A DNA stretch of 64,000 bases, taken from assembly GCF_015694725.1 (NCBI RefSeq), contig NZ_JADQDQ010000007.1, positions 62,001 through 126,000 on the forward strand, in the 5' to 3' direction. The stretch's first letter is position 1, and each line of letters starts with the position of its first letter. Under the pieces are notes generated by a model. That model saw only the letters and a program-made list of their open reading frames with translations, had not been told where the DNA came from and ran no database searches. Positions 50,766 through 58,353 of this stretch are shown one piece after another. The position numbers and the translations under genes are program-made. The DNA comes from Hymenobacter jeongseonensis (GTDB lineage Bacteria; Bacteroidota; Bacteroidia; Cytophagales; Hymenobacteraceae).

Positions 50766-52172
50766 CTACATGTGAATGGCCCGGTTCTCCGTAGCCGCCA
50801 AACACGCTTCTTTCATGGCTTCGGCGTAGGTGGGATGCGAGTGGCTCATGCGGGCCACGTCCTCGGCGGAGGCGCGGAATTCCATGGCGGTCACAGCTTC
50901 GGCGATGAGGTCGGCGATGCGCGGGCCAATCATGTGCACGCCCAGGATTTCGTCGGTGGTTTTGTCGGCCAGCACCTTCACGAAGCCGTCGGTGTCGCCG
51001 CTGGCGCGGGCACGGCCGCTGGCTTTGAAGGGGAAGCTGCCGATTTTGTAGGCCTTGCCCTGCTCCTTGAGCTGCTCCTCGGTGTAGCCCACTCCCGCCA
51101 CTTCGGGCCAGGTGTACACCACGCCGGGGATGAGCAGGTAGTTGATGTGCGGCTTCTGGCCCACGATGGTTTCGGCCACGAACACGCCTTCTTCCTCGGC
51201 CTTGTGGGCCAGCATGGCGCCGCGCACCACGTCGCCGATGGCGTAGATGCCGGGCACGTTGGTTTGCAGGTGGGCATCGACCTTGATGCGGCCGCGCTCT
51301 TCCATTTCCACGCCCGCAGCTTCCAGGTTGAGGCCGGCAGTGTAGGGCACGCGGCCCACGGCCACCAGGCAGTAGTCGCCTTCAAACTTCACCTCCTCCC
51401 CTTTCGGGTTGGTGGCGGTCACGGTCACGCTGTCGCCCTCGCGGGTGGCGCCTGTCACTTTGTGGCTCAGGAAAAACTCGATGCCGATTTTGCCCAGCAC
51501 GCGCTTCAGTTCCTTACCCAAGCCGCGGTCCATGGTCGGGATGAGCGAATCGAGGAACTCGACCACCGAGACTTTGGCGCCGAGGCGGGCGTACACGGAG
51601 GCCATTTCGAGGCCAATCACGCCGCCGCCAATCACAATCATGTGCCGGGGCACTTCGCGGATGTTCAGGGCCTCGGTGCTGGTGATGATGCGCTCCTTGT
51701 CCTGGGCGATGAACGGCAGCACCGTGGGCTTGGAGCCGGTGGCGATGATGACGTTTTTGGTTTCAATCTGCTGCGCCTCGCCGCCGCCGGTGGGCGCGAT
51801 GCTGATGTGGGTTTTGTCGATGAACGAGCCAACGCCGGTGATGACGTCGATTTTGTTCTTCTTCATCAGGTAGGAAATGCCGTCCACGTTGGCCTTCACC
51901 ACGCCGGCCTTGCGGTCAATCATGCGGTTCATGTCGACGGTCAGGTTTTCCAGCCCGATGCCGTGGTCCTGGAACACCGAATGGGCGTTGTGGTAGTGCT
52001 CGGAGGAGTCGAGCAGGGCCTTGCTGGGGATGCAGCCCACGTTGAGGCAGGTGCCGCCCAGGGTGGGGTATTTCTCGATGAGGGCCGTTTTGAGGCCGAG
52101 CTGGGCGCAGCGGATGGCGGCCACGTAGCCCCCAGGACCGGAGCCGATGACGGTGACGTCGTATTGATTCAT
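50766..52172 (-). CDS. lpdA: Dihydrolipoyl dehydrogenase (E3)
   Basis: The 468-residue protein has the FAD motif VIGSGPGGYVAAIRCAQLGLK at the N terminus. The redox-active disulfide is Cys42 and Cys47 in GGTCLNVGCIPSKALL, the NAD motif is VIGGGVIGLEMASVYARLGA, and the C-terminal active-site His-Glu pair sits in SHSHPTYAEAMKEA. E3 reoxidises the lipoyl groups of 2-oxo acid dehydrogenase complexes. The sucA and odhB genes of the 2-oxoglutarate dehydrogenase complex lie 6 to 11 kb away on the same strand, so E3 is encoded near but not with them. TACCTTCG upstream (52204-52211, minus) resembles a -7 element. Confidence 0.96.
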   Translation of the reverse strand: MNQYDVTVIGSGPGGYVAAIRCAQLGLKTALIEKYPTLGGTCLNVGCIPSKALLDSSEHYHNAHSVFQDHGIGLENLTVDMNRMIDRKAGVVKANVDGISYLMKKNKIDVITGVGSFIDKTHISIAPTGGGEAQQIETKNVIIATGSKPTVLPFIAQDKERIITSTEALNIREVPRHMIVIGGGVIGLEMASVYARLGAKVSVVEFLDSLIPTMDRGLGKELKRVLGKIGIEFFLSHKVTGATREGDSVTVTATNPKGEEVKFEGDYCLVAVGRVPYTAGLNLEAAGVEMEERGRIKVDAHLQTNVPGIYAIGDVVRGAMLAHKAEEEGVFVAETIVGQKPHINYLLIPGVVYTWPEVAGVGYTEEQLKEQGKAYKIGSFPFKASGRARASGDTDGFVKVLADKTTDEILGVHMIGPRIADLIAEAVTAMEFRASAEDVARMSHSHPTYAEAMKEACLAATENRAIHM

Positions 52173-52295
52173 AGAGCCGAATGTTCGGTGATGGTTCGTG
52201 CCACGAAGGTACGGGCTAAGGCGGTTGCCGCACAGGTGGAACCGCCCAGTTGGCAGCCCCCATCAAGCACCAGGATGAAAGCCAGAAGCCAACCC

Positions 52296-54005
52296 TTACT
52301 TGCGTAGCAAAAAAGGCCCCAGCACCAAGGCATCTAAGCCGGACTGAAAGTAGCAGTCCAGGGCATCAGCCGGCGACTCGACCAACGGCATGCCGTTTAC
52401 ATTAAACGACGTGTTGAGAAGCACGGGAAAGCCGCTCAGCTGCTCAAAATCCAGCAGCAGTTGGTGAAAAAGTGGGTTGTCGGCCGCGCGCACAGATTGC
52501 AGGCGGCCCGTTCCGTCGTCGTGCGTCACGGCGGGCAGGCGGGCCTGCACCTCGGGGCGCAGGGGAAACACTTTTTCCATGAAATAAGCGGTTTCGCCAG
52601 GCGGCAAATCGAAGATTTCGTGCTGGCGCTCCTCCGGCACGGCCGGCGCAAAAGGCCGGAAGCCTTCGCGGTGCTTGATGCTGGCGTTTACGCGGCCCTT
52701 CATGTCGGGGCGCGTGGGGTCGGCTAGGATGCTGCGGTGGCCCAGCGCGCGTTGCCCAAACTCCGAAGCTCCCTGGAACCAGCCTATCACCAGCCCGGCG
52801 TGCAAGAGCGCCGCTACCGCAGCCGGCACTTCGGCCAGCCGCTCATAGCGCAGCTTGCGCCGCTGCAGCTCGGTTTCAATAGCGGCATCAGAGTACTCGC
52901 GTCCGAAGAAATTGTGAGACGCAGACACGTCGGCGGGCACTGGCAGCCCTAGCACAACTTGCCGGCCATACAGGGCGCTGCCCACGCTGATGCCGGTATC
53001 GTCGGGTGTGCCGCCGATGAAAATTTCTTCGTACGGCGTGCGGTGGCGCAGCTTGCCATTAAGCACGGAGTTCATCAGCACGCCGCCGCCCAGCACGAGG
53101 CGGCGCTGACCGGTTTGGGCGTGCAGGTTGGCCAGGAGCTCAACCACCACTTCTTCTACCAGATGCTGCACGGCAGCCACAATGTCGTATTCCCGCTGGG
53201 TGAGTGGGGCGTTGCGGGCCAGCGCCGGGCCCAGCAACGCTTCCAGCTTGGGCGAATAATAATGCGGCGTGAAGGGCAGAAAAAACTCGAAATAGCTCAG
53301 GTCTACCTCGTAGTGCAGGCCGGTTACAGTGAGCAGGGGCTGGAGCTGCTCGTAGTATTTCCGCCAATCGCCGCGGGCGGCCAGCGCCATTATTTTCCAC
53401 TCGTCGCCGTTGGGCTGAAAGCCGAGAAACTCGGTGAAAGCGGAGTAAAACAGCCCCAACGAGTGCGGCGTGCGGTTGGCGGCCAGCTCGGCGAGGCCCG
53501 CGGGCGTGCCCGTGCCCAGCAGACCCGTGGTGGTTTCCCCAAAGCCATCGGCGATGAAGAAATCAGCTTCGGCAAAGCCCGACGGAAACCACGCGTTGGC
53601 CAAATGCGCGTGGTGGTGGTTGACGTAGTGCAGCCGGGTTTGGCTGCCGGAAAAGTCGGTCAGGGTTTGGCCAACGCTGGCAACACCGCCCGACAGACTG
53701 GCCAACTCGGCCATGGCCAGCTGGGCCAGCTGGCCGCGGTCTTGGAAAGCCGTTTGGCCGCTCAGGGCCGATTTGGTGAGATACGAAGCGGGGTTCCAGC
53801 CAATGAAAACGTCGGTGACCGACGCCAGCGAAATCCCGGCCGCATCGCAGCAATACCGAATGGCCCGGCGCGGAAACGATTTGTCCTGCTTGATGCGCGT
53901 GAGCCGTTCTTCCGCAATGGCCACCCGCACTTCGCCCGCCGGGCCCAGCAGGCACGCCGACGAATGAAATCCACTGCAATTGATACCCAGAATAACAGGT
54001 GGCAT
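52296..54005 (-). CDS. Carbamoyltransferase, NodU/CmcH family
   Basis: The ATG at 54005 gives 569 residues. The N-terminal Kae1-like ATPase part reads VILGINCSGFHSSACLL ... AIAEERLTRIKQDKSFPRRAI, then the metal-binding HHHAH at residues 130-134 (NHHHAHLANAW) and FFIADGFGETTTGLLG. The C-terminal YrdC-like part includes GASEFGQRALGHRSILADPTRPDMKGRVNASIKHREGFRPFAPAV and the closing FPVLLNTSFNVNGMPLVESPADAL, both strong family signatures. These enzymes transfer a carbamoyl group from carbamoyl phosphate to a hydroxyl of a sugar or natural product. No biosynthetic partner gene is adjacent, so the acceptor is unknown; a surface polysaccharide is one guess. Confidence 0.93.
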   Translation of the reverse strand: MPPVILGINCSGFHSSACLLGPAGEVRVAIAEERLTRIKQDKSFPRRAIRYCCDAAGISLASVTDVFIGWNPASYLTKSALSGQTAFQDRGQLAQLAMAELASLSGGVASVGQTLTDFSGSQTRLHYVNHHHAHLANAWFPSGFAEADFFIADGFGETTTGLLGTGTPAGLAELAANRTPHSLGLFYSAFTEFLGFQPNGDEWKIMALAARGDWRKYYEQLQPLLTVTGLHYEVDLSYFEFFLPFTPHYYSPKLEALLGPALARNAPLTQREYDIVAAVQHLVEEVVVELLANLHAQTGQRRLVLGGGVLMNSVLNGKLRHRTPYEEIFIGGTPDDTGISVGSALYGRQVVLGLPVPADVSASHNFFGREYSDAAIETELQRRKLRYERLAEVPAAVAALLHAGLVIGWFQGASEFGQRALGHRSILADPTRPDMKGRVNASIKHREGFRPFAPAVPEERQHEIFDLPPGETAYFMEKVFPLRPEVQARLPAVTHDDGTGRLQSVRAADNPLFHQLLLDFEQLSGFPVLLNTSFNVNGMPLVESPADALDCYFQSGLDALVLGPFLLRK

Positions 54006-54145
54006 GAAGGGGCTTTGGTAATCGAATGGCCAAATTACGGCGCAGGCGCTTGGGGCCACTTGGCGCGCTTCAAGAAACGTTGAGCAACAGCATTGGGAGC
54101 TTTTTTGTCCCTCTGTTAAAAGCCATCACGAACCGGCCGCAAACA

Positions 54146-54230
54146 CCGGTCATGCAGAGCGCAGCGAAGCATCTCGCGTGCTCCCAGTAATTAGTTAAAG
54201 CACGCAAGATGCTCCGCTCTGCATGACCGG
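54146..54230. repeat. Long inverted repeat, family 1, copy 4
   Basis: The left arm (54146-54181) reads CCGGTCATGCAGAGCGCAGCG.... The right arm (54200-54230) is its complement with a small internal deletion. A third partial end (CTGCATGACCGG) follows at 54239-54250. It lies between the carbamoyltransferase and M1 aminopeptidase genes. Confidence 0.82.
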
Positions 54231-54254
54231 CATTATTCTGCATGACCGGGGGAA

Positions 54255-55925
54255 TTACTCCACCAGCACGCCGATGTAGTAGTTGAACGTGTCGACTTCC
54301 AGGTTTTCTTTGGTGGCGCCGGCCAGTTCTTTAACGGGTTCAAACTTGGTGGTGAGCGGAATAAACTGGTATTCCCCGCCTTTCAAGCGCATGCGAACCG
54401 GCATGTCGAATCCTTTCACATCGGATACCCAGCGTGCCAGCACTTGGTTGTTTTCGAAGCGTATTTCCAACGTGGGCAGGCTGGGATGGCGCAAGTATTG
54501 GTCGAAGATTTTGGTAAGGTCCCGGCCGCTTTCGCGGTTGAAATAGTCGATGACTTGCTGGCCGGTCACGGTTTGGTGGTAGAAAGTCGATGACAAGCCA
54601 CGCAGCAGCTGGCGCCACTTCGCGTCGTCGTTGATGACGGTGCGCAGCATGTTGAGCAGGTTGCTGCCCTTGTCGTACATGTCGCCCGAGCCTTCCTGGT
54701 TCACGCCGTAAGGGCCGATGATGGGGCCGTTGTTCTGAATGTTGCGGCGCTGGCCGTGGATGTATTTCTGCCCGGCTTGCTTGCCAAACTGGCTTTCAAC
54801 AAACAGGGCTTCTGAGTAGCAGGTGAAGCCTTCGTGCACCCACATATCGGCAATATCCTTGGTGGTGATGTTGTTACCGAACCACTCGTGCCCGCTTTCA
54901 TGGATGATGATAAAATCCCACTTGGAACCCCAGCCCGTGGCCGACCGGTCGTTGCCGAGGTAGCCGTTCTGGTACTTATTGCCGTAGGCCACGGCACTTT
55001 GGTGCTCCATCCCGAGGTGTGGAGCATCTACCAGCTTGTAGCCGTCTTCGTAGAAAGGATACGGACCGAACCAGTTTTCCATGGACTTAAGCATGGGGGG
55101 CACGTTGTCGGCAAACTGCTTTTTGGCCTTGGCCAGGTTTTCGGGCAGCACCCAGTAGTCAACCGTGAGAGGACCCTTTTCGCCGGCGTAGGTGCCGCCG
55201 CTGAAGTGCTGGTAGTTGCCCACGTTCAGGGCCACGTCGTAGTTGTTGATGGGGTTGCGCACGGCCCAGTCGAAACGGGTGTAGCCGCCCTTGAGCTTGG
55301 TGGTTTTGCGCAAGCGGCCGTTCGACACGTCTTTGAGGCCATTGGGCACGCTCACACTGATGAGCATGCTGTCGACCTCATCGGCTTGCTGGTCCTTCGT
55401 GGGCCACCAGATGCTGGCACCCGTGCCCTGGCAGGCGGTGGCCACCCAGGGCTTGCCCTTGGCGTCCTGCGTGAAGACCATGCCGCCGTCCCAGGGCGCT
55501 TTTTTCGCCACGGTGGGATTGCCGGAATAGTACACCTTGAACTCGTCGCGACTGCCTTGGGCAATGGGTTTGGGGAAAGTGACGAACACCGCATTGGCCT
55601 CGCGGGTAAAGGGTACTTCCTGGCCCTGGTAAAGCACCTTCTCCACTTTCAAGTTGGCAAACAAGTCGAACTGCAACCGGGTAAAATCCTGCGCGGCCGT
55701 GAAGCGAAACAGGTTGGAGCCGCTGATGAACCGCTTGGCCGGGTCCAGCTTCACGTCGAGGTGGTAGTAGTTGAGGTCGTAGCAGGTGCGCAGCGGTGTG
55801 GTGAGGCTGCCCCGCAGCGAATCGGCGCGGGTAAAGGCAGGCTTGGGTTGCAGCAACTGGGCCGTGGCGGTACCGACAGAACCTAGCAGCAACAGCAGTA
55901 GAGTAAGCGCTTTGTTGTTCATCAT
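54255..55925 (-). CDS. M1 family aminopeptidase, secreted
   Basis: Starting at the ATG at 55925 (the next codon is also ATG) gives 556 residues with a signal peptide (ALTLLLLLLGSVGTATAQ). The M1 zinc site is complete: HESGH at 342-346 and third ligand Glu365 in WVHEGF, with the correct spacing. The exopeptidase strand reads LGMEHQSA, closer to the GAMEN consensus than the window's other M1 protein. The N-terminal beta domain (YDLNYYHLDVKLDPAKRFISGSNLFRF) is standard. It ends in a short beta domain without a T9SS sorting sequence. It should release N-terminal amino acids from peptides in the periplasm. Family-1 inverted repeats lie on both sides of the gene. Confidence 0.95.
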   Translation of the reverse strand: MMNNKALTLLLLLLGSVGTATAQLLQPKPAFTRADSLRGSLTTPLRTCYDLNYYHLDVKLDPAKRFISGSNLFRFTAAQDFTRLQFDLFANLKVEKVLYQGQEVPFTREANAVFVTFPKPIAQGSRDEFKVYYSGNPTVAKKAPWDGGMVFTQDAKGKPWVATACQGTGASIWWPTKDQQADEVDSMLISVSVPNGLKDVSNGRLRKTTKLKGGYTRFDWAVRNPINNYDVALNVGNYQHFSGGTYAGEKGPLTVDYWVLPENLAKAKKQFADNVPPMLKSMENWFGPYPFYEDGYKLVDAPHLGMEHQSAVAYGNKYQNGYLGNDRSATGWGSKWDFIIIHESGHEWFGNNITTKDIADMWVHEGFTCYSEALFVESQFGKQAGQKYIHGQRRNIQNNGPIIGPYGVNQEGSGDMYDKGSNLLNMLRTVINDDAKWRQLLRGLSSTFYHQTVTGQQVIDYFNRESGRDLTKIFDQYLRHPSLPTLEIRFENNQVLARWVSDVKGFDMPVRMRLKGGEYQFIPLTTKFEPVKELAGATKENLEVDTFNYYIGVLVE

Positions 55926-56010
55926 GCTACAAAGCAACAAAGGCAACGGGTATTAATGCTACGTGCTTGGGTCGGCTACGATGCTGTAAGAACGTCTGCC
56001 TCTGAAAAAT

Positions 56011-56109
56011 GTCATGCAGAGCGCCGCGAAGCATCTCGCGTGCAGATAGTAAAACCAACCGATTGAGTTAGTAGTGGCACGCGAGATGCTTCGCGGCGCT
56101 CTGCATGAC
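56011..56109. repeat. Long inverted repeat, family 1, copy 5 (perfect 33-bp arms)
   Basis: Arms 56011-56043 and 56077-56109 are perfect reverse complements around a 33-base spacer and start GTCATGCAGAGCGCCGCGAAG. It lies between the divergent M1 aminopeptidase and EamA genes, upstream of the EamA promoter box. Confidence 0.95.
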
Positions 56110-56153
56110 GGCCTTTTTACAAAGCTTTCCCACGTTGCCGCGTGCCCCGAACG

Positions 56154-56161
56154 TAATTTTG
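56154..56161 (+). promoter_or_regulatory. Candidate -7 promoter element of the EamA gene
   Basis: TAATTTTG matches TAnnTTTG exactly, 20 bases before the ATG at 56182. A TTG at 56135-56137 lies 16 bases upstream, a little close for a -33 element. Confidence 0.45.
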
Positions 56162-56181
56162 CGGCAGTTTTTATCGATTGT

Positions 56182-57147
56182 ATGCCGAATTCGAATTTAG
56201 TTGCTGCCCCGTCGCGGGTGGCCCTGTTGTTAGCATTTGCTGCCGTTTATCTAATCTGGGGCTCTACCTATCTGGTTATGAAATTTGCCGTGGCCAGCAT
56301 GCCGCCGCTGCTCATGGCCGGCACGCGCTATGGCATTGCAGGCGGGCTGCTCTATGCTGCCATGCGGCTGCGCGGCGAGCCCCGACCCACCTGGCGGGGT
56401 TGGGGCCATGCCTTGGTCATCGGCATTTGCTTGTTGGGTTTTGGTAACGGCGGCACCACGTTTGGGGTGCTGTATCTGCCCAGCGGCACCACGTCGCTGC
56501 TGGTGGCCACGGTGCCCATGTTCCTGGCGTTGCTGGGGTGGTTGAGCGGCGTTACGCCCCGGCCCACGCGCTGGGTGTCGGTGGGGCTGGCGGCGGGCCT
56601 GCTGGGTATGTATTTACTGGCCGCACACCCCAGTTCGGCGGGCGTGCCGCGGCCGGGCCACTCTGAAATTGGCATTACGCTGGTGCTGCTGGCGGCCGTG
56701 ATGTGGTCGGTGGGCTCACTGTACTCCAAGAAGCACCAGCCGGCTTCCTCGCCTTTCATCTCGGGCGGCATGCAGATGATTTGCGGCGGTGTGGCCATGC
56801 TAATTCTGGGCCTGGCGCGGGGCGAAAGCGCAGGATTCGAGGTAGCACAGGTTACCGCCAAATCCTGGATGGCCTATGCCTACTTGGTCACGTTCGGGTC
56901 CATCGTGGCGTTCACGGCTTATATCTGGCTGCTGCGCGTGGTAGAGCCGGCACTGGCGGGCACCTATGCTTTCGTCAATCCGGTGGTGGCCGTGCTGCTC
57001 GGCTGGGCTTTCGCCGGCGAAGTGCTGAACCCGCAAATGCTGGGCGGCGCGGCGCTCATTGTACTGGCCGTGGTGCTGGTGGTGCTGGGCGGGCGACGCA
57101 AAACCGAAGCACCAGTTACCGTACCTGAAGTAGCAGTAAAAAACTGA
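56182..57147 (+). CDS. EamA/DMT-family transporter
   Basis: The ATG at 56182, 20 bases after a -7-type box, gives a 321-residue protein with ten membrane segments in two related halves (EamA domains). The first half opens VALLLAFAAVYLIWGSTYLVMKFAVASMPPLLMAGTRYGIAGGLLY. The second begins around residue 165 (GHSEIGITLVLLAAVMWSVGSLYSKKHQPASSPFISGGMQM) and ends FVNPVVAVLLGWAFAGEVLNPQMLGGAALIVLAVVLVV. That is the usual pattern of drug/metabolite exporters, which move amino acids, nucleosides or drugs out of the cell. The substrate cannot be inferred. The basic tail is short. Confidence 0.92.
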   Translation: MPNSNLVAAPSRVALLLAFAAVYLIWGSTYLVMKFAVASMPPLLMAGTRYGIAGGLLYAAMRLRGEPRPTWRGWGHALVIGICLLGFGNGGTTFGVLYLPSGTTSLLVATVPMFLALLGWLSGVTPRPTRWVSVGLAAGLLGMYLLAAHPSSAGVPRPGHSEIGITLVLLAAVMWSVGSLYSKKHQPASSPFISGGMQMICGGVAMLILGLARGESAGFEVAQVTAKSWMAYAYLVTFGSIVAFTAYIWLLRVVEPALAGTYAFVNPVVAVLLGWAFAGEVLNPQMLGGAALIVLAVVLVVLGGRRKTEAPVTVPEVAVKN

Positions 57148-57260
57148 ATCTGCTAGCTGTGGGCACCCGGCGCGGGGCTAGCGGTGGTGATTAAATCCCG
57201 CGCGGCCCACTTTCAAGGCCAACGCATTTATCCCTAATTGGCACCATTGCCCGCTTTCCC

Positions 57261-57647
57261 ATGGCCACTCCCCTGCCCGACCTGAATACCGAAGCCTACA
57301 TCGTGAAGCTCGTCGACACCTTTTATGCACGCGTGGATGACGATGCGCTGCTCCGGCCCATCTTCAACGACGTGGCGCAGGTGGACTGGGCCACGCACCT
57401 GCCCACCATGTACGACTTTTGGAGCAGCGTGCTCCTCGGCACCAGCCGCTACAAGGGCCGGCCCATGGCCAAGCACTTCCCATTGCCCATCAAGGCGGCG
57501 CACTTTCAGCAATGGCTGGCGCTGTTCAACGCCAGTGTCGACGAACTGTTTGCCGGGCCCCATGCCACCGAGGCTAAGCTCAAAGCCCAAAACATTGGGG
57601 CCATGTTCGAGCACCGCATGAGTCCCAACCCGCTGTCATTGCTATAA
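57261..57647 (+). CDS. Group III truncated hemoglobin
   Basis: The 128-residue protein fits truncated hemoglobins of group III. LVDTFYARVDDDALLRPIFNDVAQVDWATHLPTMYDFWSSVLLGTSRYKGRPMAKH contains the B-helix Phe-Tyr region, the distal-side His and the Trp typical of the group. IKAAHFQQWLALFNASVDELF carries the proximal heme-ligand His in AHFQQWL. The end, AQNIGAMFEHRM, is also usual. These proteins bind heme and may handle oxygen, nitric oxide or redox stress. The stop codon is followed directly by the family-2 inverted repeat that separates it from the convergent DUF4126 gene. Confidence 0.93.
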   Translation: MATPLPDLNTEAYIVKLVDTFYARVDDDALLRPIFNDVAQVDWATHLPTMYDFWSSVLLGTSRYKGRPMAKHFPLPIKAAHFQQWLALFNASVDELFAGPHATEAKLKAQNIGAMFEHRMSPNPLSLL

Positions 57648-57719
57648 TAGCGTGGACTTTGCGAGTCCGCGTATGCACGGATTGGCCGAACGAAACGCGG
57701 ACTCGCAGAGTCCACGCTA
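57648..57719. repeat. Inverted repeat, family 2, second copy; carries a stop codon
   Basis: Arms 57648-57671 and 57696-57719 are complementary over 24 bases with one mismatch. Each arm contains GGACTTnGCGAGTCC-type palindromes like the element at 3236. The left arm begins directly after the hemoglobin stop. The right arm's last three bases (57717-57719) form the TAG stop of the convergent DUF4126 gene. Probably a bidirectional terminator. Confidence 0.88.
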
Positions 57720-58241
57720 CATGGGGTGCCACTCGCTAGCAGCCGGGCGCTGGGCGCTAATCAGTGCCGCGCCACTGGCCAGCACCAGCGCATCCTCGCC
57801 CACGCCCACCAGCGCAATCGGTACGCCCGATTTATCGCTGATGCCCGTGCGCAGCGCGTAGCTCACGATGGTGGCCGCAAACGCCGCTGCGGAGCCCAAT
57901 AGCCCGCCGCCTACTGCGCTGCCGTGTCGCGATTTGTACCAAGCTGCTCCCACCAACGCCCCTGAAATCAGCCGCCCCGTCATCACGGGTAAGGCAATGC
58001 GGTCGGGCGTATTCGGCAGTTTGTCGGCCACGATTTCGCCAGCCGCCGCCAGCTTCAGCAAGCCTGCCGTAAATGGCTTTTGCAGGAAGCGCAGCGGCGA
58101 GCCATCCAGGCCGGCATGGGGCTGCCGCGAGAGGTAATGGCTTAGAAAGGCCGGCGCACTCATGCTGCGCATACCAGCCAAAGTGGCGAAACCCATCACG
58201 GGCCAAAATTTAGCGGGGCGGGACTTTTTGGATTGTTTCAT
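57717..58241 (-). CDS. DUF4126-like membrane protein
   Basis: The 174-residue protein has a basic N terminus (KQSKKSRPAKFW) and several hydrophobic segments: VMGFATLAGMRSMSAPAF, ALPVMTGRLISGALVGAAWY, AVGGGLLGSAAAFAATIVSYAL and ALVLASGAALISA. The LAGMRSM and EIVADKLPNTPDRIALPVMTGRLISGALVGA motifs agree with the DUF4126 family of small membrane proteins, of unknown function. Its stop codon is inside the right arm of the inverted repeat at 57648-57719, so its last residues (SEWHPM) abut that element. It lies downstream of the odhB terminator on the same strand, with its start 62 bases beyond that hairpin. Confidence 0.82.
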   Translation of the reverse strand: MKQSKKSRPAKFWPVMGFATLAGMRSMSAPAFLSHYLSRQPHAGLDGSPLRFLQKPFTAGLLKLAAAGEIVADKLPNTPDRIALPVMTGRLISGALVGAAWYKSRHGSAVGGGLLGSAAAFAATIVSYALRTGISDKSGVPIALVGVGEDALVLASGAALISAQRPAASEWHPM

Positions 58242-58302
58242 AGCGAGAGCGGATGAGTCCTCTTAAACGCCAGGAAATGACTTTGGGCCATCCAGCGCAC
58301 AA

Positions 58303-58337
58303 AAAAAGTGGCCGACATTACTTGTCGGCCACTTTTT
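58303..58337 (-). terminator. Intrinsic terminator of the sucA-odhB operon
   Basis: Stem AAAAAGTGGCCGACA (58303-58317) pairs perfectly with TGTCGGCCACTTTTT (58323-58337) around TTACT. It lies 17 bases past the odhB stop. Confidence 0.93.
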
Positions 58338-58353
58338 GTATCAAAAATCCAGC

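Noticed and set aside
50772..52307. A 511-codon plus-strand frame opposite lpdA
   Set aside because: Shadow of a highly conserved enzyme gene, dominated by Gly, His and Val.
10100..56109. Inverted repeats as a CRISPR array
   Set aside because: The elements are scattered singly over 46 kb and are inverted rather than direct repeats. No regular repeat-spacer array or cas gene exists in the window.
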